Program-made: the position numbers and the translations under genes
Notes under the pieces: generated by a model
Databases searched by the model: none
Told to the model about the DNA's origin: nothing
What the model saw: the letters and a program-made list of their open reading frames with translations, nothing else
Assembly: GCA_946965045.2 (NCBI GenBank)
Contig: OX337233.1
Span: 2,914,001 to 2,978,000 of the forward strand
Reading direction: 5' to 3'
DNA length: 64,000 nt
From: Epithemia pelagica
Taxonomy: Eukaryota; Bacillariophyta; Bacillariophyceae; Surirellales; Surirellaceae
Shown here: positions 20,322-29,350 of the stretch, piece by piece
Layout of the letters: each line of letters opens with the position of its first letter
How positions within the stretch are numbered: the stretch's first letter is position 1

Positions 20322-22865
20322 TTAGAAGGAAATTTCGGCACCACCGACATGGCCAATCATTGAATTGTCCGTGGTGGATCGAGAGGTCCACGGGGACGTT
20401 TGTCCATAGTCGGACCAGGCATTGCCACTTCCTCGTCCACGAAAGGAACTGTTTCGACCACCTGTACGCCCTCCTGGACCACGGCCACCTCGGCCCCGTC
20501 CTCGTCCACCACGGCCTCTTCCTCTACCCGAGCGTTGACTTCGACCACCACCCCGTCCTCTCTTTCCTCGGCCTCGTGACGAGGATCGTGCAGGAGGCGC
20601 ATTCCAAACGTCCTCCTCCTCGTCATTGTAGGAATTGACGATTTGATATTGGCCTGCACCAACACCGGACCCTCCACGAAGATCGTTTCGCTGGGTAGAT
20701 AAGCTATTGGTGGTAAGGGTGATTTGTTGGTATTCGCTTTGGTTGCTGGGACCTGTAGACCCATGGATGGAAAGGGGTGGTTGAGGAACGGGTGGAGTCG
20801 GAGAAGCCGTGGTTGACCAACCCACCGCGGAAGAGGCAAGAGCAATATTAGTAGCCTTTGGATCTCGAATTTTGCGTCGCTTGTTGCTAGTCGACCATTC
20901 TTCCGGAATAGGCAGTCGAGGCCGATTGTTTTGTATGGAGTTGGTGGGTGGCCAGGAATGACGGTTTTCGGCATTGCCATCGTGCACCGGTCTCCTACTA
21001 GAAGAACGGTCATGAGATGCAATCATTGGTTGTTGGATTTCCGATGGGTCGTCCACTTCTATTGCAGTTTCTGCCGAAAAGCCAAAGGCCTCGGCTTCCA
21101 TATCATCCTCCAGAACCTCCTCAATGTCATCATTCTGTCCAAAGACCTGTGCCCGATGTTGTTCCAGTGACCTTCTTATTCTCCCCACTTGAAATGTGGG
21201 GGCTGGGGACCGTAATCCTTGACGAACCGTTCGGGTGGCACCTTCTTGCGGCTGGCTCTTGGGTTCCGAAGGAGTGTCTGTTCCGAGAAAAGCGACTTCT
21301 GCAAGCTGGTCATCATCGAGCCACGATGGACAAGGCTCGGTCGCTGGATCCATCACAGTCGCTTCATCCCTGACTTTTGCGTCAACAGCAGCGCATGGAG
21401 TCGACTTTTTCGGTATGGCATGTGTTTGAAGTGCTGGGGAAGTGCTGGAATGATTTTTCAGGTAAGGATTGTGAACTGCTGGGGAAGTGTTGGAATGATG
21501 TTTTAGGTACGGATTGTGAACTGCTGGGGAAGTGCTGGAATGATTTTTCAGGTAGGGATTGTGAACAGTGGGCCTTGTGCGAACCGCTCTTTTGGCACCC
21601 TGCGGCGTGTCGCGAATTTCATTTCCAAGATCGTTGTTGGCACTTCCAGACCCTTGAGCCATTGCGTTGGCTGGTGGTATTGTGCGTTCCAGGGTAGAAT
21701 GGCCGGTGTTTGAGGGATACTGGGGTTGTGATGCTGTATATGGGTTTGCTCTATTCTGGCGAGAAGAACTTGGTATTGGCGCTTTCCTAGCCTCTGATTT
21801 GTTCGCGGTCAAGTCATTGACTTGTCTGGATGTTGTTTGTACAATGGTCTTTTCGACGGGTTGATCATTCTCGCTTTCGTCCGAAGACGACGACGAGATG
21901 GAAGAATCGTCCGACATTTCTGGCAATACATAGTCATCGTCGACGAGTGGCGGATTGGTTGTGTCCAGTAATGGCGGTTGAGTCGGTTGACCGTGTGGTA
22001 CAAACGGTTCAACCTCTGGTTGTCGACGAGCCTCGGGTATGGCCGAAAGACGTGCTTGCGTTTGGGCAACCGAGTCTTGTTCCAAAGTTGCCGCAGATTT
22101 GGTGGGGCCACCGTGAGAATTCAGGAGTCGACCCATGAGTACCGCCGTGTCGACCGATGACTGGTCATTGTCATGTTCCGGTTCTGCTGTAGTGTTTGAT
22201 TTATCATCATTCCCATCGTCATCATTATCATCTTTTGATACGTGGTGCCGTGGCTGCTCCTCTTTTGCCAGGTGTTCGACGTTGGATGCAGTGGCGGTCA
22301 ATTCCGACGTAGGATGTCGAACAGTATGGTCCGTTTCGAATGGTGATTGGGAATCATTGATGGAGTCGCTGGGTATCGAATTACTACCAAGGACAGTATC
22401 CTCTCCTGGTCTCCTCAAGGTTGGAGTCGACGTTGTATTCGTGACCTTGTTCACCATGATTCGTTTCATCAAGGCTTCCGTATCGTCTGAAGCCACTGAT
22501 TGTTGCTCGTCTACCTCGTCGGAACTACTGTTGTTGTCGTGTAGTGTATCGGTTGGGGATTCTTTCTTTTGGGTAGAGTGCGTACGATTCCCCTCATCAT
22601 TCCTTGGAAGTTCGATATTAGGCGAATAGGAAACGCGAGAAGGAGATCGTGCGCTGGTTCTTGTTGATGAGTTGGGCGAACCTGTCGTTGCCATCTCCAT
22701 CCTCGATTTATTCTGCTCCCCGGATGGTTTGGGTTTCGAAAGATTGGTCTTCCAAAGGATATCATCGTCGGACGAGTCATCGCTGCGTAGTCGTCGTTGT
22801 TGCGGCCTCCTCCTCTTGTTGTTGGATTGCGACAATGGTTTCAGAGTCGATCGTTTCGCACTCAT
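20322..22865 (-). CDS. Disordered RGG-rich nuclear/RNA-associated protein, unknown
   Basis: This 847-codon intronless frame starts at an ATG. The N-terminus has a basic NNKRRRPQQRRLRSDDSSDDD stretch, which could be a nuclear localisation signal. Most of the protein is polar and acidic low complexity. Three tandem 15-residue units beginning VHNPYLK occur at about 21430-21566. A short basic SNKRRKIRDP lies further on. The C-terminal 100 residues are a dense RG/RGG tract (RGRGKRGRGGGRSQRSGRGR and following) ending FRGRGSGNAWSDYGQ. RGG tracts bind RNA and are methylated on Arg in many eukaryotes. There is no catalytic domain, so I infer only an RNA or chromatin association. Confidence 0.75.
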   Translation of the reverse strand: MSAKRSTLKPLSQSNNKRRRPQQRRLRSDDSSDDDILWKTNLSKPKPSGEQNKSRMEMATTGSPNSSTRTSARSPSRVSYSPNIELPRNDEGNRTHSTQKKESPTDTLHDNNSSSDEVDEQQSVASDDTEALMKRIMVNKVTNTTSTPTLRRPGEDTVLGSNSIPSDSINDSQSPFETDHTVRHPTSELTATASNVEHLAKEEQPRHHVSKDDNDDDGNDDKSNTTAEPEHDNDQSSVDTAVLMGRLLNSHGGPTKSAATLEQDSVAQTQARLSAIPEARRQPEVEPFVPHGQPTQPPLLDTTNPPLVDDDYVLPEMSDDSSISSSSSDESENDQPVEKTIVQTTSRQVNDLTANKSEARKAPIPSSSRQNRANPYTASQPQYPSNTGHSTLERTIPPANAMAQGSGSANNDLGNEIRDTPQGAKRAVRTRPTVHNPYLKNHSSTSPAVHNPYLKHHSNTSPAVHNPYLKNHSSTSPALQTHAIPKKSTPCAAVDAKVRDEATVMDPATEPCPSWLDDDQLAEVAFLGTDTPSEPKSQPQEGATRTVRQGLRSPAPTFQVGRIRRSLEQHRAQVFGQNDDIEEVLEDDMEAEAFGFSAETAIEVDDPSEIQQPMIASHDRSSSRRPVHDGNAENRHSWPPTNSIQNNRPRLPIPEEWSTSNKRRKIRDPKATNIALASSAVGWSTTASPTPPVPQPPLSIHGSTGPSNQSEYQQITLTTNSLSTQRNDLRGGSGVGAGQYQIVNSYNDEEEDVWNAPPARSSSRGRGKRGRGGGRSQRSGRGRGRGGRGRGRGGRGPGGRTGGRNSSFRGRGSGNAWSDYGQTSPWTSRSTTDNSMIGHVGGAEISF

Positions 22866-23552
22866 GGTTTGAGAATTTCGAAATGTGTGTGGTGTCGTTT
22901 GCTGGAGAATCTCGTGCCCAACAACGTGTTAGCAATTAGGGACGGCTTTGTGCCATGGTGGTGTGATCAAGGTGTGGTGGATTCTGGAAAGTGGAAGCAA
23001 GTTTCGCGCGCCCGACGATGGGAGGTTTTGGCGCGCGGACCTACACATGCTACTATTCCTATGCCGCTATATGGAAGGATATGGACTATCGGATAGAGCT
23101 AGAGGGGATTGCTGCAGAGATGCAATAGAACATACTCCAGTGAGAATCTGGTAGAATATCAATTACAAAACCATCATTTTTCAAACGCCAGTTCATGGGC
23201 GAATGCTACTTTGATTTTAGAAAAGGAATAAGGGCTGAACCTCTTTCGGATTTTGGGGTGTCAACGACGAGTTCGTCGGCGACGGGATTTGGGACCGGAA
23301 GGAGAGCCACTTGTGGCACGTTTGCCACGCTCACACAAAGAGGCTGTAGTTTCTTCAAGGGCCATGCAGGAACTTGCGTCCGGTACGTACAAGGCATCCA
23401 AGGACTCGTGACAATTCAAAAAGTAGCCTGGGTCGGGAAAGCCATACGGGCCGCCACCCAACGTAGTCTTGTGGTGAATCGAAGTCCTGTCGATTCATCC
23501 AGAGGCATATCCGAGTTAGAAAGGAATCCGTGAAACTTCTTTCAAGAACACT
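22866..23552. other. Intergenic region
   Basis: These 690 bases hold the upstream region of the RGG protein gene (minus) and the 3' side of the RING gene (minus). Frames of 60-112 codons are present but carry no recognisable domain or coding composition. Confidence 0.4.
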
Positions 23553-24338
23553 TCACTCTTTGGAATGAAACACGTACCACACGACACTATTTGGTATATT
23601 TGTAGTGAGAGAAGTCCCAACCGTGAAGATCAATCCATGCTTCCATGCAAAAATGAGACGAGACAATAGCTCTCTTCCCTCTCGGTTGTTGGGCAAGTAC
23701 GCAACGCGTTGGGTACCATGATAAGATTGCCCTGGATTATCGTGATAGTCCTTCTGTTTTCCTGACGGTATGGAGTAGTTAATAACAATCGTCGTCACGG
23801 ACCTCCCATCCGCACCAACAAAGCCAGGACAAATCAAGTGCGATTGCACATCAACGGTCATTTGTCCAGAGGGACACGAGCCTTGCGGCACGCGAATTGG
23901 TTTCCGGCATGTTGGACAAGATGGTTGAATGAGTTGGTTCAAACAATGGCGGTGGAAAAGATGATTGCAGTTCAACCTCAAGACATGGTTTTCTTCAGGG
24001 GAAGAATCATCATCCTTGGCCGGTGTATCCTGTCCTTCGGATCCATTGAGCTTGCAAAGGCATACGGCACATTCCTCCTCTGCAGAATCGCCCAAAGAAG
24101 CTACATGGACAACTTCCAGGTCGTCCAGCAGGCCTTCCCGTCGGTTTTGGGAACTTTTGGGGCAGACATAGGGAATGGATTTTGAGGGAAAAGCCGGTAC
24201 TGTACTCATTCGACCGGGTGCATCACCTTTGTCGTCGGTGCGGAAAATCAAGGGGTACACTACCGTGAGCAAACGATCCTGATCGGGGTAGCATGGTCGC
24301 TGGCATCAGACACGTGGTTCGTTCAAAAGACTTACCAT
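23553..24338 (-). CDS. RING-H2 E3 ubiquitin ligase candidate
   Basis: The main exon is open from 24278 to 23553. It encodes a RING-H2 finger: EECAVC, then C-N-H-L-F-H-R-H-C (C-x-H-x2-H-x2-C) and PSCPTCRKP, giving all eight zinc ligands in order. The main frame's first ATG is at 24209 (218 aa). A better model may be a 57-nt GT-AG intron (24335-24279) whose GTAAGT donor directly follows an ATG at 24338-24336. Spliced, this gives 242 aa beginning MDRLLTVVYPLIF. Both starts are plausible. RING proteins recruit an E2 and ubiquitinate targets; the target is unknown. The 5' leader is cut off from its former upstream DNA by the retroelement inserted at 24461. Confidence 0.78.
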
Positions 24339-24460
24339 GGACGACTCTGATCCTCCGCTCTTCAAGTTTTTGTGAAAAGACGAGTTCCTTGTTATTGAAA
24401 ATAAATCCTGACAGGAGATTTGATGGGAGAGAAGGCGGCGAAGTCTCTCTGCTTGCGTTG

Positions 24461-24607
24461 CGCGGGGATCGACCCAGCGAACACATCCTGCAGGTTGGAG
24501 CTGTCTGTGTTGTCGCGAGGTCGTCACAGTAGCTAGTAGGAGAGAGTGCTAGGATGTAGACACGCACGTTTGCCGAAAGGCCCAGAAGGAACCAAGATGG
24601 CTCCCAC
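24461..24607 (-). repeat. Split direct repeat B2
   Basis: 147 bp, repeated at 24801-24947 with one difference that I can find (T versus G in GGAGCTGTCTG/GGAGCGGTCTG). It forms the 3' end of the element. Confidence 0.88.
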
Positions 24608-24623
24608 GGGCGGGAAGGGGGAA

Positions 24624-24800
24624 TTTTGATTGTCTTAGTCTATCTATCTCTGTGTAGACCTCTCAAGATGGCAGTTGCAATGCTCGCAATCTCAAGAATT
24701 GTGAGCATGGACATCGCATCAGAGATGTCCAAGTCCGGTGGGGCTTGTCGTAGTCTATGTGCGATCAACTGCCCCGCTCCAACGTACGCACGACAGACAC
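24624..24800 (-). repeat. Split direct repeat A2
   Basis: 177 bp, repeated at 32215-32391 without a difference that I can see. It abuts B1 directly. An imperfect hairpin with arms GCTCGCAAT and ATTGTGAGC lies inside it. Confidence 0.88.
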
Positions 24801-24947
24801 CGCGGGGATCGACCCAGCGAACACATCCTGCAGGTTGGAGCGGTCTGTGTTGTCGCGAGGTCGTCACAGTAGCTAGTAGGAGAGAGTGCTAGGATGTAGA
24901 CACGCACGTTTGCCGAAAGGCCCAGAAGGAACCAAGATGGCTCCCAC
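24801..24947 (-). repeat. Split direct repeat B1
   Basis: 147-bp partner of B2, located directly after the recombinase ORF. The A2/B1 junction is the point where a circular intermediate would be rejoined. Confidence 0.88.
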
Positions 24948-25001
24948 CACCATTGAAGAAGACAGCATTTTCGGAATCGTCTGACTTGATGGATCTTGTT
25001 C

Positions 25002-26312
25002 TCAAAACTCAAGATTCAGCTGTGTCGCAAAGGTTCCGAATGCAACGGAGCCATTGAACTTGATTTCCTCCGGAGACTCTATTGCTGCCTCAAGGTTCGA
25101 TTGGATGGCGTCGACGTCTCCTCGTGTGATTTCGGTTTGGTTGGCTGGGTCGACGTGTCGAAAGTCTGGGTTAGTCAACATCATTGTCGACATGCCAGCC
25201 GTCCACTCCATGACCTGGGGTCGGATGTATCGGAGAAATGCCGCGGATGACCATCTCCCCAGGATCATGATCTTCAAGACGGAGGCGCGGGCAAGAAACA
25301 GGGCCATCGCGGCTCCAGAGCGAAGGGAGTGCGTCCCTATTTCCTTGGGACGGTATCCGAACATGGACTGTCCACCACCGTTGGTGCATGATGAACGGAG
25401 GAGTCGGATTGTATCTTCGGCTCTGATGAATCGTGGTTTGGGCGTGGTCGTCTTGGAAAGTTGGTGTGGGTCGAACCAACAATTCACCGGCGTCGTTGGT
25501 GGTGCGTCTGGTCTGTAATGGAGGATGCGCCGGACGATGCGCCCCCAGAGTCGCACTGGGCAAAGAATTGGGTCGGCAGTACGGCTTTGAGTGCGTGTTT
25601 CATACTTGGCGTCGGATTTTTGTTGGGTGAAGGTGATGGAAACGAAGTGTGCGAGTTCGTTAAATTGGGGGTCTGTTGGGTCGATTGTGGATCGCAGTTC
25701 GTCGTTTCGTTTGAACCGTATGTTTCCAATCGTCAACAGCTTTGTTTTTCCACGTTGTTTCACGGTGGAGTATTCGCAGCTGCGCATGGCGAAGAAGTAT
25801 CCGGCGAGTGTGAGGTCTGCGATACAGGCTTCAAACGTGGAGAGGTTGATGTCGCCATGGATTCTCGTGGCGTACTCCCACATGAAGCGAAGGTGTCGGG
25901 GTGTTATCGCTTTTTGTCTTTTCTCGTCGGGGTCTATTTGGGCCCATGCTTTCTTTAATGACTCGATTATGGGGTGGTGCCGGTTGCATCCCGGGACGTG
26001 GCAGGGGCTCGGCCGGTCGTTATACCGGAAGCGCGATGCCACGTCGCTAAGGGCCTTCTCGAGAGTCGATGCTCGAAGAGGCTCCGTAGCCCCTCTCGAG
26101 AAAGCTCCATCTCGCAGTCGTTGGAGGAAGGTGCCAACGATCTGCGATCGCGTACGAAGGGTCTTGATTCGGTCAAGAAAGGGGTCGTCTCGGAGTCTGA
26201 ACAATTCGAGATGGAGGAGCCATCTCCTCCATGTCCTGTCGACGGCCTCATTGGACGATTCAACTCGTCCAAAGAATATTCGCGCAGCCGCGGTGCGACG
26301 GATGAGATCCAT
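25002..26312 (-). CDS. Tyrosine recombinase of the retroelement
   Basis: 436 codons from an ATG, overlapping the end of the reverse transcriptase frame. The C-terminal half has the catalytic residues of phage-integrase-type recombinases: Arg in GYFFAMRSCEYS, the H-x-x-R block GTHSLRSGAAM, a Trp in LGRWSS at the second His/Trp position, and the nucleophile Tyr in FLRYIRPQ. A CHVPGCNRHH segment in the N-terminal half might bind zinc. Instead of a DDE integrase, this enzyme would insert the circular DNA by site-specific-type recombination, consistent with the missing target duplication. Confidence 0.87.
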   Translation of the reverse strand: MDLIRRTAAARIFFGRVESSNEAVDRTWRRWLLHLELFRLRDDPFLDRIKTLRTRSQIVGTFLQRLRDGAFSRGATEPLRASTLEKALSDVASRFRYNDRPSPCHVPGCNRHHPIIESLKKAWAQIDPDEKRQKAITPRHLRFMWEYATRIHGDINLSTFEACIADLTLAGYFFAMRSCEYSTVKQRGKTKLLTIGNIRFKRNDELRSTIDPTDPQFNELAHFVSITFTQQKSDAKYETRTQSRTADPILCPVRLWGRIVRRILHYRPDAPPTTPVNCWFDPHQLSKTTTPKPRFIRAEDTIRLLRSSCTNGGGQSMFGYRPKEIGTHSLRSGAAMALFLARASVLKIMILGRWSSAAFLRYIRPQVMEWTAGMSTMMLTNPDFRHVDPANQTEITRGDVDAIQSNLEAAIESPEEIKFNGSVAFGTFATQLNLEF

Positions 26313-29032
26313 GACGCGACTTCGTTGGGTAGGGGACAGATCCGGAAGTTCTGCGGAATCTGGGAAGAGTAAAGGGAATGGATTTTGTGCGTTAGAACTT
26401 TGTCACAACAATCAAACGTGCGAGAGAGAAGGTCAGTAACCACATTTGCTTTGCCCGGGATGTGCTCGGGGTGGAGGAGAAAGTTGTATTCTAACACCAA
26501 GTCTGTTAGTTTTTCAGATACCCGTTGGTGGTTGGGTTTGTTGGACCCAAAGGATGATTTGTGCATCCATCCAGTGGCTGAGCTGCTATCTGATAGCCCG
26601 AGCACACAGGATTCGGTTGGGACTGCACCGGCCAAACAATCTACCCAAATCGTGACCACTTGGCACACAAACTCGAACAGATTGTTCGAGAGTTTGAGGT
26701 CGGGGTCTCGGCCGAGTTCGTCGGTTTCTGTGTCGGTCTTGTTTGCGGCTAAGGCATAAATCTCGGGGTCGAGAGGAACATGCCACGCCTTGCCGGTACG
26801 GACGGAAAAACCGCCCATGCCATACGGGCATGAGTCAGCAATCATAACATGAGTTGGGCGCCGGCAGGTGAGTAGGTTGAGGCTGATCCCTTTGTGGGCT
26901 TTTGCCAAAAGTTTCGTCCATACTTGGAGGTCCTGTCTAACTGCTTTTGGAATCTTGTACCTGAACCAGGGTTTGGGGCGGTCTTGGACTCTAGCGGAAG
27001 GTACATCCCTGACGTGCTCGTTGAGGCCTTTCTTATCGGATCTTTTGGCTCGGTGTTTGCTCAAAATGTGTTCTTTCAATTCTTGGCACCTCTTGGTGTA
27101 GTATAATGCTAAGGGGATGCCTTTGCAGGCATGAATCATTTTGCCCAGCATCGACTCCAACTCTTTGAAAGTCACATAAACTCGTTTGGGATCTAACCAA
27201 GTCTCAATTTCGCGCGACCAGCATGTGAACTTGTCAAAAGGTAAGCGCATCTGTAACCGGCGTGTGTCAATAATCCAGCCCAATACGCGCATTTCTTCTG
27301 ACGGTGCTCCTTCTGCTTTCATCTTGTCTTCGGCGAGAATGTCGTTGCGGTCGATCGGTTCATCTGGCATGGATGGTCGAACCAGTAGATGAAGGACCAG
27401 AGGGACGATGCCTGGTGCTCGGTTAATAAATTTTTCGCAATCCACAAAAAGCTGAATCATATCATCAATATACACGTCGTGGTATCCTTGTGGTCTGGGC
27501 TCGACGTCGACAGCCATGGGTTGGGCTGGATGGAATGGGATAGATTCATCGAGCCGTTGGATTTTGCCCATAAGGTCTTGTAAAGGCGAACGGCAAACAG
27601 AGGGGTCCCACTCGTCCAAATCTGCAACATCGTTGCAGAGGTCGCAGGCTGCCTCTGAAAATGTACTAAACATCGCGGGGTGCGGACGGCCACCAAAGGT
27701 AAGACGGGTCAAGAGATTTGCGAAGTCTCCACTCGCGTCTGTTGTGATCGTGTTGGCCACTAAGATTCCGTCACCGTTAATTCTTCGGTAGGCGGAACCC
27801 CAGTCAAACTTGCAGACGAGAATACGCTTGTTTGGGAATTTTTGCCGAAGAGCGACGGTTTGATGGATGATGCGGTCGAGACACCATCCAAAGACGAGGT
27901 CAATTAAATCCGATTCGTCGACTAAGTCGTTCAAGGACGGCGCAAATCCCAAGGAGAAAGATTGGTCGTGAGCTAAACGATCTTTGATCACGATGTTACC
28001 GTGCTCATCAATTCCGGCATGTTGGGCAACGCCCAGTGGTCCAGCCCGGCCTTGTTGGATTTGTCGTGCACAATCAAATGATATGGGGAACGAGTAACCG
28101 AATTTCGTGTCTTTTTTGCAGACTTTGATAAGAGCTTCTGGGCGTTGTCGGGCGGAAGCGTGGTTCCCATATGCGAGTATCGCATCATTCTCAAATTGTC
28201 GGTTGATATCTGGGGGAAGAGGTTTGAAGTCGTAGCTGGCCCCGTTTTTCAATGTGTCTTGAATTTTGTTCCAGAAAGGGTGGTATCGAAGGAGCTGGGC
28301 AATCGATCCTAACGGACGGAACTCAGAGCCTGGGCTAATTGTCGTGCCTGGGTATGCATCGAACAATCGTTGGAGGTCAAACCCAAATGATGCAATGAGC
28401 TTTGAATTGAATTCTGCTGCATCGGCTGTCGTCTGGTGTCGAAAAGGTGATGGTCGTGGAGCAGGAACTTGTTCGTTGCAGATGTTCAAGATTGTCTCGA
28501 TCTTGTGTTCATGGGTTGGTGTAGCTAGTGGTGGGCGCTGAATCTTATGAGTAAAAATCAGCTTTGGGTCGTTTGGTAGATAGTTTTGGTTGCCCCCTTG
28601 AAAGTCAACAAGGGAGGGGTTTTCGTGGTTGTCTGTTGTGGTATTGGTAATGGAAACAGGGTTAGACTCACCTAGCATAGATTCTCCCAATTGGATCTCA
28701 GATTCAAGTCGAGAAAGATTCCGTTGAAGGGACTTTCCTGACAAGTCAGAAGAAATATTCGGAGAAGGTGAGCCTAACGATCGCGGTTTGCCAAAAGGAA
28801 TTTTTTGGTGTTGTGTAGCAGTCAGGGTTTCGTCCTGCTCGTGGTTCCGAGTCGATGCAATTTCGATGTCCTTGATAAATTCGTCGTTATCTGGAATAAT
28901 CGTTGTGGGTGAAGTATTATCCGTTGGGTCTTGTCTAGATAGGTCATTCTTGGGGTAACGTAGTATAGGACGTGTAGTAGGTTTGGGTTTGGGGGAGTTC
29001 GGGTTCGCAACTCTACATGCTGGTTTCCGCAA
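25967..29032 (-). CDS. Reverse transcriptase-RNase H of the tyrosine-recombinase element
   Basis: The open frame spans 1021 codons, but its first codon is TTG and the first in-frame ATG lies about 110 codons in, so translation may need frameshifting or splicing from gag. Reverse transcriptase motifs are at about residues 420-530: CKFDWGSAYRRI with the first Asp, FGGRPHPAMFS, and the YIDD active-site box in DVYIDDMIQLFVD. RNase H follows: ADSCPYGMGGFS (Asp), LFEFVC (Glu), GLSDSSSATGW (Asp) and PGKANVVTDLLSR (Asp). The domain order RT-RH without an integrase matches DIRS-type pol. It overlaps the recombinase frame by about 345 nt in another reading frame. Confidence 0.87.
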   Translation of the reverse strand: MRKPACRVANPNSPKPKPTTRPILRYPKNDLSRQDPTDNTSPTTIIPDNDEFIKDIEIASTRNHEQDETLTATQHQKIPFGKPRSLGSPSPNISSDLSGKSLQRNLSRLESEIQLGESMLGESNPVSITNTTTDNHENPSLVDFQGGNQNYLPNDPKLIFTHKIQRPPLATPTHEHKIETILNICNEQVPAPRPSPFRHQTTADAAEFNSKLIASFGFDLQRLFDAYPGTTISPGSEFRPLGSIAQLLRYHPFWNKIQDTLKNGASYDFKPLPPDINRQFENDAILAYGNHASARQRPEALIKVCKKDTKFGYSFPISFDCARQIQQGRAGPLGVAQHAGIDEHGNIVIKDRLAHDQSFSLGFAPSLNDLVDESDLIDLVFGWCLDRIIHQTVALRQKFPNKRILVCKFDWGSAYRRINGDGILVANTITTDASGDFANLLTRLTFGGRPHPAMFSTFSEAACDLCNDVADLDEWDPSVCRSPLQDLMGKIQRLDESIPFHPAQPMAVDVEPRPQGYHDVYIDDMIQLFVDCEKFINRAPGIVPLVLHLLVRPSMPDEPIDRNDILAEDKMKAEGAPSEEMRVLGWIIDTRRLQMRLPFDKFTCWSREIETWLDPKRVYVTFKELESMLGKMIHACKGIPLALYYTKRCQELKEHILSKHRAKRSDKKGLNEHVRDVPSARVQDRPKPWFRYKIPKAVRQDLQVWTKLLAKAHKGISLNLLTCRRPTHVMIADSCPYGMGGFSVRTGKAWHVPLDPEIYALAANKTDTETDELGRDPDLKLSNNLFEFVCQVVTIWVDCLAGAVPTESCVLGLSDSSSATGWMHKSSFGSNKPNHQRVSEKLTDLVLEYNFLLHPEHIPGKANVVTDLLSRTFDCCDKVLTHKIHSLYSSQIPQNFRICPLPNEVASWISSVAPRLREYSLDELNRPMRPSTGHGGDGSSISNCSDSETTPFLTESRPFVRDRRSLAPSSNDCEMELSREGLRSLFEHRLSRRPLATWHRASGITTGRAPATSRDATGTTP

Positions 29033-29350
29033 GTCGAAAATTTTAGTCTTGAACTCTGTCGTGAAACGGACGCCGGGTTTGGGAAGGCTTGGAGTGCTGG
29101 GGAGCAGAATCTTTTGAGCAACATCAGACGACGAGATTCGACGTTCATCCGAAAAGACTTGGGGAATCAGTGGTGAAGGGGTATTTGGGACTCGGTAAGG
29201 GATGGGATCTGCTGATGGGGAAGAAGGGATAGATTGTCTTCGAGCGATGGGTGGGGAAGGTGGGCAGAGAGATGAGAAGTAAGAAGAACTGTTTTTGCTA
29301 GAGGAGGAAGGAGCAACATTACCAGTATCATCAATCGGCCCGGTACCATG

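Noticed and set aside
20019-20363. 114-codon plus-strand frame
   Set aside because: Overlaps the end of the RGG protein gene and has no recognisable feature.
23195-23533. 112-codon plus-strand frame near the RING gene
   Set aside because: No domain or paralog in the window, and it lies in a region with short frames on both strands.
24461-24947. Nested LTRs or a solo LTR next to a second element
   Set aside because: The two different repeats in order B-A-B on the left with a single A on the right fit one split-direct-repeat element with a tyrosine recombinase.
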